From Halomonas sp. NO4 (GTDB lineage Bacteria; Pseudomonadota; Gammaproteobacteria; Pseudomonadales; Halomonadaceae): a DNA stretch of 64,000 bases. The position numbers were made by a program, and so were the translations under genes. Where the stretch lies: assembly GCF_010994375.1 (NCBI RefSeq), contig NZ_WHMA01000003.1, positions 1 to 64,000 on the forward strand, written 5' to 3'. A model generated the notes under the pieces. The model worked only from the letters and a program-made list of their open reading frames with translations, ran no database searches and was not told the origin of the DNA. Numbering within the stretch: the stretch's first letter is position 1; every line of letters begins with the position of its first letter. Below are positions 1 through 6,661 of this stretch, piece by piece.

Positions 1-60
1 CACGGGTGGGTCAATTTTGTTGACCGCTGGTGGGTCACTTCTGATGGCCATTGACACCGA
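1..60. mobile_element. Possible insertion-sequence terminus at the window edge
   Basis: These 60 bases lie outside the CRISPR array. The 8-mer GTGGGTCA occurs twice (about 7-14 and 30-37), and TTGACC lies between the copies as a partial inverse of GGGTCAA. On the minus strand the block nearest the array begins TGTCAATGGCC. Short repeated terminal motifs and a TG-starting end are typical of IS21-type elements. No transposase is visible, so the assignment is an inference from 60 bases only and could be wrong. Confidence 0.25.
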
Positions 61-2130
61 TTTCTGAGCTGCCTGGGCGGCAGCGAACGATGCACAGCGC
101 ATCTTCGAACGCATTTGTGATTTCTGAGCTGCCTGTGCGGCAGCGAACAGAGTTCCCAGTGCTGCGGGCCCGCCTCCAGGATTTCTGAGCTGCCTGTGCG
201 GCAGCGAACGAGCAGGAGCGTGCCGTCCTGGCGGCGCATGTTTTCTGAGCTGCCTGTGCGGCAGCGAACGCGTAGTCGTAGACCAGTCGCCCCTCGTCGA
301 TTTTCTGAGCTGCCTGTGCGGCAGCGAACTCCATGTAGCGGGTGAAATTCGACACGCCCATTTTCTGAGCTGCCTGTGCGGCAGCGAACGCGCGCCTTGG
401 GAATGCGGATGCCCAGCTCGCTTTCTGAGCTGCCTGTGCGGCAGCGAACCGCGATCAATACGACTGGGAGGCGATCAAGCATTTCTGAGCTGCCTGTGCG
501 GCAGCGAACGCTCACCGTGATCTGGCTGCCGTTGTCGAAGTTTTCTGAGCTGCCTGTGCGGCAGCGAACAGCTCGTCAGGCGGTCCCAGCTTTTCGTAGC
601 CTTTCTGAGCTGCCTGTGCGGCAGCGAACACGCACCCGCACGACGTGCTCGCCGACCAGAATTTTCTGAGCTGCCTGTGCGGCAGCGAACCCGCCCCTGG
701 CGCGAATGCGGGCGATCTCGTCTTTCTGAGCTGCCTGTGCGGCAGCGAACACCCTGGACGAGGTAGAGGGTATCGTCGTCCATTTCTGAGCTGCCTGTGC
801 GGCAGCGAACGCCTGATGACCGCCATCCACAGCGCGCCGGCTTTTCTGAGCTGCCTGTGCGGCAGCGAACGGCGCTTGGTGGTTACGCCAGGGCGTCTTC
901 CATTTCTGAGCTGCCTGTGCGGCAGCGAACAACGTGACGCATAGTGCCGACTCGGCCAAGCATTTCTGAGCTGCCTGTGCGGCAGCGAACCGACTGCGCG
1001 GCGGCACGCTGCACTTCCAGCATTTCTGAGCTGCCAGTGCGGCAGCGAACCTAGCGCGGGCTGAATGGCACCGTCGGCGCTGTTTCTGAGCTGCCTGTGC
1101 GGCAGCGAACCTGCAGGTCGCGCCAGAACTCGGCCTTGGCATTTTCTGAGCTGCCTGTGCGGCAGCGAACGTCAGCCACTCTACACCCACCGCTTGCTCC
1201 GATTTCTGAGCTGCCTGTGCGGCAGCGAACGCCTACTACTACCGGCCCCGGGAGAGCGAGCGTTTCTGAGCTGCCTGTGCGGCAGCGAACACCCTGTGCG
1301 AGGCGGTCAACGAGCTGAGCGTTTTCTGAGCTGCCTGTGCGGCAGCGAACACCTGCTCGGCGTCAAAGGTATAGGTCATCATTTTCTGAGCTGCCTGTGC
1401 GGCAGCGAACGTGACCCGCGCACAGGAGGGCACCACTGCGCATTTCTGAGCTGCCTGTGCGGCAGCGAACGTCAGCCACTCTACACCCACCGCTTGCTCC
1501 GATTTCTGAGCTGCCTGTGCGGCAGCGAACGCCTACTACTACCGGCCCCGGGAGAGCGAGCGTTTCTGAGCTGCCTGTGCGGCAGCGAACACGATCTATG
1601 CCTCTGACGCAGGCGACCTGCATTTCTGAGCTGCCTGTGCGGCAGCGAACGTCGAGAGTGACGGCGGCGGTGTCGTCGCTGATTTCTGAGCTGCCTGTGC
1701 GGCAGCGAACGGTCACGGTCAGGCTGCCGTGAAGGCGCAGCATTTCTGAGCTGCCTGTGCGGCAGCGAACGGGTGCTGTCATGAACCGCGCCGATACCGA
1801 GTTTTCTGAGCTGCCTGTGCGGCAGCGAACGAGGAAGCCGAGGCCGATGGCCACGAGTTCCTTTTCTGAGCTGCCTGTGCGGCAGCGAACCGAGCTTCCG
1901 AGAAGCGATGCCAGGCCGAGGATTTCTGAGCTGCCTGTGCGGCAGCGAACGAGCTCGAGCGCTTGGACCGGATGGAGGACCATTTCTGAGCTGCCTGTGC
2001 GGCAGCGAACGAGCTCGAGCGCTTGGACCGGATGGAGGACAATTTCTGAGCTGCCTGTGCGGCAGCGAACGGTGGCGCTCCGCACGTCCCGGTCGAGGTC
2101 GTTTTCTGAGCTGCCTGTGCGGCAGCGAAC
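61..2130 (-). CRISPR. Type I-F CRISPR array, 35 repeats and 34 spacers
   Basis: A 28-nt repeat (plus-strand form starts TTTCTGAGCTGCC and ends GGCAGCGAAC) recurs 35 times, with starts at 61, 121, 182, then every 60 nt to 602, and every 60 nt from 663 to 2103. Spacers are 32 nt, with two of 33 nt (149-181 and 630-662). The inner palindrome CTGCC/GGCAG and the minus-strand form beginning GTTCGCTGCC are those of type I-F. Transcription is therefore on the minus strand, with the leader to the right of 2130. The leader-distal repeat at 61-88 has one substitution, as usual for the old end; the repeat starting at 1023 also has one. Two spacers (1171-1202, 1231-1262) recur exactly at 1471-1502 and 1531-1562. 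The spacers at 1951-1982 and 2011-2042 differ by one base. Confidence 0.98.
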
Positions 2131-2194
2131 TAGAACGATTCAAAGGTAAGCGACTGATTGTTAAAGAGCAATGGTTTGATAGAGCAGCGCCTCC
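2131..2194 (-). promoter_or_regulatory. CRISPR leader remnant
   Basis: This AT-richer stretch sits between the youngest repeat (2103-2130) and the point where cas2-3 coding similarity stops. On the minus strand it contains TTGCTCTTTAACAATC followed by a short tract running into the first repeat, which fits a type I-F leader. Only about 64 bases separate the cas2-3 break from the array, so the leader may have lost its upstream part, including the promoter or an IHF site. Placement is by position and composition; no promoter was proven. Confidence 0.6.
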
Positions 2195-2347
2195 CTTTTT
2201 AGAGAGCTTCCTAAGCGTATCGAGGCCTGCCTGGGTGATCGGCGTTTGCCAAGTGCGGTCGCCTCGTCGTTCGGCGAACTGGTCGAGAATTCGACGCGTG
2301 TCCCTGAGTGCATTCTTGCTGCACTGAGAAACCAGCAGCACATTCAT
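2195..2347 (-). pseudogene. cas3: Truncated cas2-3 (N-terminal ~50 codons only)
   Basis: An ATG at 2347 overlaps the cas1 stop by ATGA, the normal cas1/cas2-3 junction of type I-F operons. The next ~50 codons read as the start of a Cas2-Cas3 fusion: MNVLLVSQC, then RRILDQFAERRG, TWQTPITQAG and LDTLRKL. After residue 48-51 similarity stops and the sequence becomes leader and then repeats. The family protein is about 1,070 residues, so the rest of the Cas2 domain and all the HD nuclease and helicase are missing. The frame stays open through the array to a stop at 1481, because the 60-nt repeat unit is a multiple of three. The product cannot function as Cas2 or Cas3. Confidence 0.9.
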
Positions 2348-3318
2348 GCTCCTGGCCCTCCCAGCTCGACCGCCACATCCTTCAAGGTATCGATCATGAA
2401 GTCGAGCGATTCGGTTCGCGTCAGCCGCTCGATGCAAGCCTGACGGAATTCCTGTTCCTCATCGCCTCGCATGGCGGAAAGAAACGCCTGGGGCAGAATT
2501 ACGGAATCCTTGACCAGATCGGCGACATCGAAGACCAGGCCGCCGCGGCGTGTCTTGCCATGCAGCACCGCCAACCCGTGCGGAATGCCGAGTACCCAAG
2601 TCGCAGTCGCCGCCAGGCCATAGGCGAGATAGTTGCCATGATCGAGAAAGCGATTGGCGGGATCGGTGCCCGTACCGCGCTTGGCCCGGGTGAAGTCACC
2701 GTAACTCACGCCTCGGGCAGACAGCTTGAATAGCTGTTTGGTAAGACGCGCTTCCAGGGTGAGCAAATCGATGGTGCTGGGCGAGCTGGTAATGGCTTCG
2801 CGATGGCTGGCCAAGGCGGCCTGAAGCGACTCTGGCATCACAGAAAAGCCGGCCTCCTTGAGCGACCGGTCGCCCCACAGCGCCTCGATTCTGTCGAGGC
2901 GAGCCAATTGGAACGAACGCGCCGCCTCGAGGCGCTTCTGATCGTCGAACCAGAAGCGCACCCAGTGTTGGAGGTATTCGGTGGGACGGTACTCGCTCTG
3001 TGGCGTCAGCCAGGCGACATCGACATCCACCTCGTTGGCAGCGAATAGCGGCGTGCCACCACCGCCGCAAAAGCCCACCAGTACTCCGGCCTTGGCCAGT
3101 TCGCGCATCGCCGCCTGGGTGATCGACGTACCGGTACCGAGCAAAATCGAGGTGGTATTGGCAATGGGGATGTTCCAATAGCGCGACTGGCGGCCCTCAT
3201 CCGTCACGTATTCGACGCGACCGCCGTTAACCAGCACGCGACAGTGCTGCAAGTAATAGAGATTGGCACGCTTGGAGTGCAGGATCGTCTTGAGATCGGA
3301 GGGCGAAAGATCATCCAT
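2344..3318 (-). CDS. cas1: CRISPR-associated endonuclease Cas1, type I-F
   Basis: Cas1 is the integrase that inserts new spacers at the leader end of the array, acting in a complex with Cas2 (the N-terminal part of Cas2-3 in type I-F). The 324-residue length matches Cas1f. The predicted metal ligands are all present: E189 in LLTLEARL, H253 in VLHGKTRRGG, and D264 and D267 in FDVAD. The start at 3318 follows a GGGAAGG-like ribosome site. The gene reads toward the array; cas2-3 starts on its stop codon but is broken after ~50 codons, and no csy genes follow. Cas1 looks intact yet has no visible Cas2 partner, so spacer acquisition should be dead unless a second cas locus exists elsewhere. Confidence 0.97.
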   Translation of the reverse strand: MDDLSPSDLKTILHSKRANLYYLQHCRVLVNGGRVEYVTDEGRQSRYWNIPIANTTSILLGTGTSITQAAMRELAKAGVLVGFCGGGGTPLFAANEVDVDVAWLTPQSEYRPTEYLQHWVRFWFDDQKRLEAARSFQLARLDRIEALWGDRSLKEAGFSVMPESLQAALASHREAITSSPSTIDLLTLEARLTKQLFKLSARGVSYGDFTRAKRGTGTDPANRFLDHGNYLAYGLAATATWVLGIPHGLAVLHGKTRRGGLVFDVADLVKDSVILPQAFLSAMRGDEEQEFRQACIERLTRTESLDFMIDTLKDVAVELGGPGA

Positions 3319-3490
3319 GACACCTTCCCGGCTTCATTGGGAGACTTCCGACTCATCCAAGCACGGCTAAGACAGCTTCGCCAACTTTGTCTGCCGATAG
3401 CCGGCCTGCATCAACCCATGGTTGATTCGAGTCATTCCTCCCTGCCTCATCCCCCGCGAATCGAATGCTCCTTTGCAGTACGCTCACCCC

Positions 3491-3715
3491 TCACGCATCC
3501 GCTTCGCGCTCCAGGTCGTCGTAGAGGCTGTCCGGCGGATCGGCATCGGAGCCACTGTCCGCCGTCAGGCGGCGGTATTCGTCGAGCGACATCAGCACCA
3601 CGTGGCGGCCGTTCTTGCGGGTGATGTGCACGGGCTCGCCCTGCTCGTATACCGCATCGCACAGTTGCTTGAGGTTGCGGCGCGCCTCGCCGAGGGATAG
3701 GGATTCGCTAGCCAT
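3491..3715 (-). CDS. Orphan Phd/YefM-family antitoxin
   Basis: A 74-residue protein with the Phd/YefM N-terminal fold: LSLGEARRNLKQLCDAVYEQGEPVHITRKNG, split here as LSLGEARRNL (residues 6-15), the EPVHITR strand, and HVVLMSLDEYRRL. The family forms DNA-binding dimers that autorepress the operon, and the acidic tail (DDLEREADA) normally neutralises a toxin. ATG at 3715 is preferred to an in-frame GTG at 3724 because AGGAGG lies at the right distance from the ATG. The toxin would be expected just downstream (3319-3490), but no RelE, YoeB or Doc-like frame is visible there. It is therefore either an orphan regulator or a remnant of a toxin-antitoxin pair. Confidence 0.85.
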   Translation of the reverse strand: MASESLSLGEARRNLKQLCDAVYEQGEPVHITRKNGRHVVLMSLDEYRRLTADSGSDADPPDSLYDDLEREADA

Positions 3716-3827
3716 GGCGTCCACCTCCTGTCGTTTCTGCCGTTCAGTCTAGGTGTGTGGCCGACATTGACCAATCTGGCCAGACGCCCTCGCGAGGCAC
3801 GCTGATCTGCCGAGGCGGCAAGTCCGA

Positions 3828-3962
3828 TCATACCGGGGCATTGAGCCACCACACCGCGGCATTGAGATAGGCGGCGAATCCCACCCAGGCGAGGTAGGGT
3901 GCGAGCAGCCAGGCGAGCAGAAGCGAGGTGGAGCGAAGCGGGTGAGACGGCATGGTCGGCAT
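3828..3962 (-). pseudogene. TspO/MBR family C-terminal remnant
   Basis: This 44-codon minus-strand frame ends with LLLAWLLAPYLAWVGFAAYLN and then AAVWWLN, read here as LAPYLAWVGFAAYLNAAVWWLN in two parts. This is the last transmembrane helix signature of TspO/MBR tryptophan-rich sensory proteins (LxPYLxWVxFAxxLNxxxWxLN). The normal protein has about 160 residues and five helices. Nothing resembling helices 1-4 is found upstream in any frame to 4098. It appears to be the 3' end of a deleted tspO gene, with an accidental ATG. The stretch 3716-3827 and 3963-4098 holds nothing else recognised. Confidence 0.65.
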
Positions 3963-4098
3963 CCGTGTCGGCGAGAGCGGCAGAAAAGCGCGAATTCCCG
4001 TCTACACCGACTCGCCCAGCGACGAGCCGTTCCCTTGCCCGTACCATTCCGCCGGGGGCCTGCTAGCCTGTTGACAGCGCTTCCTGTGGAGTCCCGCC

Positions 4099-4755
4099 AT
4101 GCCTCGCTTGCCCCTGCTCTGCCTGTCATTTGCCCTGCTGATGACACCCCCCGCCCTCGCCCAGTCGCCCGGCGCCGAATACCGCGCCTATGAGAATGCC
4201 CTGGCCCGTGGCGCACGCCATGCGGATCTTTGGCAGGTCGGCTGGACGAGTGTCTACGCCGGGAGCCTCGCACTGAACGCCTGGCAGGCGAGCGAAGCGA
4301 GCGATCCCGACGACCGCTACGACGCCCGCGTGGGGGTGGTGAAGTCAGCGCTGGCGCTAGGCGGCATGCTCACCGACCGCCAGCCGCATCCCGCGGCCTA
4401 TCGCGAGCTGCGCGAGGGCGACGACGAGATCGACCGCGCCCGTGAATTGATCGAGGCCGTGGCGGAAGAGGAGCGGCGTCGTCGCAGTTGGGAGGCGCGG
4501 CTCGGCTCGCTCGCCGTGAACACCGTGGCTGGCCTGGTGATCGGCGTGGGCGACGGGCGCGAGCGCGACGGTGCCATCAATTTCGCCACCGGCATGCTGG
4601 TCAGCGAGCTGCAGCGGCGCACCCAGCCGCACCAAGCTACCGCCGCCATCAACCGCTTCCAGCCGCTGGCGGTCTCGTTCGGCGACATTCGCCTCGAAGG
4701 GGAGTACGCCTGGCTGGTGGGGCCCAATCAGCTGGGGGTGGCGCTGCGCTACTGA
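4099..4755 (+). CDS. Exported protein of unknown function
   Basis: A 218-residue protein with a clear Sec signal peptide (hydrophobic core to about residue 20, cleavage near ALA-QS). The mature part is mostly helical and charged, with an EEERRRR stretch near residue 130 and a glycine-rich hydrophobic segment (VNTVAGLVIGVGDG, ~150) that could be a membrane-touching or cofactor loop. No enzyme motif is recognised. It precedes the zinc-transporter operon on the same strand, but 110 bases and a candidate operator separate them, so it is probably independent. Similar conserved hypothetical proteins occur in Halomonas-type genomes; function not assigned. Confidence 0.8.
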   Translation: MPRLPLLCLSFALLMTPPALAQSPGAEYRAYENALARGARHADLWQVGWTSVYAGSLALNAWQASEASDPDDRYDARVGVVKSALALGGMLTDRQPHPAAYRELREGDDEIDRARELIEAVAEEERRRRSWEARLGSLAVNTVAGLVIGVGDGRERDGAINFATGMLVSELQRRTQPHQATAAINRFQPLAVSFGDIRLEGEYAWLVGPNQLGVALRY

Positions 4756-4823
4756 CTAGCAGGCGGGTAGGCGGGCTCGAAGCGGGCCCGTCCGTGGCCG
4801 GTTGCACTGGCCACCCTCTTTCT

Positions 4824-4838
4824 TGTTATGTTATAACC
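4824..4838 (+). promoter_or_regulatory. Zur-like operator before the zinc ABC operon
   Basis: TGTTATGTTATAACC is a near-palindrome (5 of 7 arm positions pair) resembling the TGTTATA-n-TATAACA core of gammaproteobacterial Zur boxes. It lies 28 bases upstream of the first start codon (4866) of the zinc-type ABC operon, where a Zn-dependent repressor would block transcription. This is motif matching by eye; no Zur gene lies in the window. Confidence 0.45.
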
Positions 4839-4865
4839 TCCACCGAGTTTTTCGGAGGTTCCCCC

Positions 4866-5015
4866 ATGGCCCATCGCACACACCGGCACCGCCAGGAAGG
4901 ACCGTGCCACTTCTCCCTGATGTCGCTTGCCGCCACGCGACGCCTGCTGCTGGCCGCGGCCCCGCTGGCCGGCCTGTGGCTCGCCGTCAGTTGGGCGGCG
5001 GGATGGTGGGGCTGA
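4866..5015 (+). CDS. 49-residue His-rich small membrane protein, first gene of zinc ABC operon
   Basis: A small frame with a strong ribosome site (CGGAGG, 5 bases of spacer) and a TGATG stop/start overlap with the ATPase gene, which argues for translation and coupling. The protein begins MAHRTHRHRQEGPCHF, giving four His and one Cys within 15 residues. It continues into an Arg pair and one hydrophobic segment (about residues 28-46, LLLAAAPLAGLWLAVSWAAGW). It could be a tiny metal-binding inner-membrane subunit, or a leader peptide that couples translation to the ATPase. No family is recognised. The conserved-looking operon position, behind a Zur-like site, points to zinc. Confidence 0.65.
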   Translation: MAHRTHRHRQEGPCHFSLMSLAATRRLLLAAAPLAGLWLAVSWAAGWWG

Positions 5016-5752
5016 TGGAAACCGCTCCCACCGCCCGCCTGCAATTGCACGACCTGCAGCTCGCCCAGGGCAACCGCACCGTGCTCGAGCACGTCGACGG
5101 CGCCTTTCGCGACGGCGCCATCACCGCCCTGGTGGGCGCCAACGGCACGGGCAAGAGCACTCTCATCCAGGGCATCATGGGCATCCTCAAGCCGGTTGCC
5201 GGCCGGGTGAACTGCACCGTGCCCAAGGAGCGGCGCGCCTGGCTGCCCCAGCAGCTGGCGCTGGACCTCACCTTCCCGATGAGCGTGGAGGAGCTGGTGA
5301 TGACCGGCAGCTGGCCGAGCCACGGCGCGCTCAAGGGCTATTGCGCCCGCCACTATCGCAAGGGGCGCGAGATCATGGCGCGCCTGGGCATCTCGCACCT
5401 GGCACACCGCCCGCTGGGTGAGCTCTCCGGCGGCCAGCGCCAGCGCGCGCTGATCGGCCGCACCCTGATGCAGGAGGCGGAGCTGCTGCTGCTCGACGAA
5501 CCCTTCGCCAACGTGGATGCCGAGACCGTCGATGTGCTGACCACCGTGCTGCGCGACATGGCCGACAGCGGCGTGACCCTCATCGTGGTGCTGCACGACA
5601 CCGAGCAGCTCGCCCGCCTCGCCGACGAGGTGGTGGTGCTGGCCAATGGCCACGCCCACTGGACCGCCACCGAGGCGGTGCTCCAGGGACGCACGCCCCA
5701 GTCGCCGCTCGTGCCGCTGGCCCTGGGCCTGACCGGAGCGAACGCATGCTAG
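5015..5752 (+). CDS. Zinc/manganese-type ABC transporter ATP-binding protein (ZnuC/AztA-like)
   Basis: A 245-residue ATPase that powers metal import through the permease encoded next. It has Walker A GANGTGKST (~43), a Q-loop in RRAWLPQQLALDLTFPM (metal-transporter type), signature LSGGQRQRALIGRTL, Walker B LLLLDEPFANVD and an H-loop VLHD. The ATG at 5015 overlaps the preceding small gene's stop (TGATG). An upstream in-frame extension would run through the small gene and is rejected. The stop overlaps the permease start by 8 bases. The NVDAETVD variant after Walker B is typical of the metal-transporter subgroup. The closest named types are ZnuC and AztA; zinc is inferred from the His-rich partners and the operator. 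Confidence 0.9.
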   Translation: METAPTARLQLHDLQLAQGNRTVLEHVDGAFRDGAITALVGANGTGKSTLIQGIMGILKPVAGRVNCTVPKERRAWLPQQLALDLTFPMSVEELVMTGSWPSHGALKGYCARHYRKGREIMARLGISHLAHRPLGELSGGQRQRALIGRTLMQEAELLLLDEPFANVDAETVDVLTTVLRDMADSGVTLIVVLHDTEQLARLADEVVVLANGHAHWTATEAVLQGRTPQSPLVPLALGLTGANAC

Positions 5753-6636
5753 CGCTGCTCGATGCCTGGCTGCTGGCCCCTTTCGACTATGGCTTCATGC
5801 GCCGCGCCCTGGTGGCTGGCCTAGCGCTGTCGCTGGCCGCCCCGCCGCTGGGGGTGTTCCTGATGCTGCGCGGCATGAGCCTGATCGGCGACGCCATGGC
5901 CCACGCCATTCTGCCCGGCGTGGCGCTGGGTTTCCTGCTCGCCGGCTTCTCGCTGCCGATGATGAGCCTGGGCGGGGTGCTCTCGGGCCTGCTGGTGGCG
6001 ATGCTCGCCGGCAGCGTCTCGCAGATGACCGGCCACCGCGAAGACTCCGCCATGGCCAGCTTCTTTTTGATCTCGCTGGCCGCCGGCGTGATGCTCGTAT
6101 CGCTGGGCGGCAGCAGCGTCGATCTCACCCACGTGCTGTTCGGCTCGGTGCTGGCGGTCAATACCACGGCGCTGGTGCTGATCGCCGGGATCAGCAGCGT
6201 CATCGTGGTGACCCTGGCGATGGTCTTCCGCGCCCTGGTGGTGGAGAGCCTCGACCCCCTCTTCCTGCGCGGCCAGGGCTGGCACGCCAGCCTGGTGCAC
6301 GGCGTCTTTCTGGGCCTGGTGGTGCTCAACCTCACCGCCGGCTTCCAGACGCTGGGCACCCTGATGGCGGTGGGCCTGATGATGCTGCCGGCCACCACGG
6401 CGCGCTTCTGGAGCAAGCGCCTGGAAGGCCTGATCGGCATCGGCATCGCCATTGCCATGGCGTCGAATCTCGGCGGCCTGCTGCTCTCTTACCACCTGAG
6501 CATCCCCTCCGGGCCGGCCATCATCCTGTTTGCCGGCGCCGGCTACCTGGTCTCGGCCCTGGTCGGTCGCCATCACAGCCTGCTGGTGCGCCTGGGCCGC
6601 CGCGCGGCGCCACTGGGTGCCCCGGAACCCCACTGA
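5746..6636 (+). CDS. Zinc-type ABC transporter permease (ZnuB/AztB-like)
   Basis: A 296-residue ABC-3 family permease with eight or nine hydrophobic segments. The early motif GVFLMLRGMSLIGDAMAHA (residues ~35-53) and the helix GTLMAVGLMMLPATTA are signatures of the metal-chelate ABC-3 family. It forms the inner-membrane channel for zinc (or manganese) delivered by the periplasmic protein encoded 25 bases downstream. Start ATG at 5746 lies inside the end of the ATPase gene (8-base overlap), so the two are translationally coupled. Confidence 0.92.
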   Translation: MLALLDAWLLAPFDYGFMRRALVAGLALSLAAPPLGVFLMLRGMSLIGDAMAHAILPGVALGFLLAGFSLPMMSLGGVLSGLLVAMLAGSVSQMTGHREDSAMASFFLISLAAGVMLVSLGGSSVDLTHVLFGSVLAVNTTALVLIAGISSVIVVTLAMVFRALVVESLDPLFLRGQGWHASLVHGVFLGLVVLNLTAGFQTLGTLMAVGLMMLPATTARFWSKRLEGLIGIGIAIAMASNLGGLLLSYHLSIPSGPAIILFAGAGYLVSALVGRHHSLLVRLGRRAAPLGAPEPH

Positions 6637-6661
6637 CGAGTCCCCTGCAAGGAGTCCCTGC

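Noticed and set aside
35..2149. Many overlapping frames of 70-240 codons within the CRISPR array on both strands
   Set aside because: They are made by the 60-nt repeat unit, which is a multiple of three, and repeat the same octapeptide (LPHRQLRN, ELPVRQRT and so on). They are not genes.
3319..3490. A toxin gene partner for the Phd-type antitoxin
   Set aside because: No frame of 50 or more codons with toxin motifs and a ribosome site was found in this gap on either strand.
3592..4273. Long Arg-rich minus-strand frames around the TspO remnant
   Set aside because: They are antisense to or out of phase with the antitoxin, the TspO stub and the exported-protein gene, with typical shadow composition.
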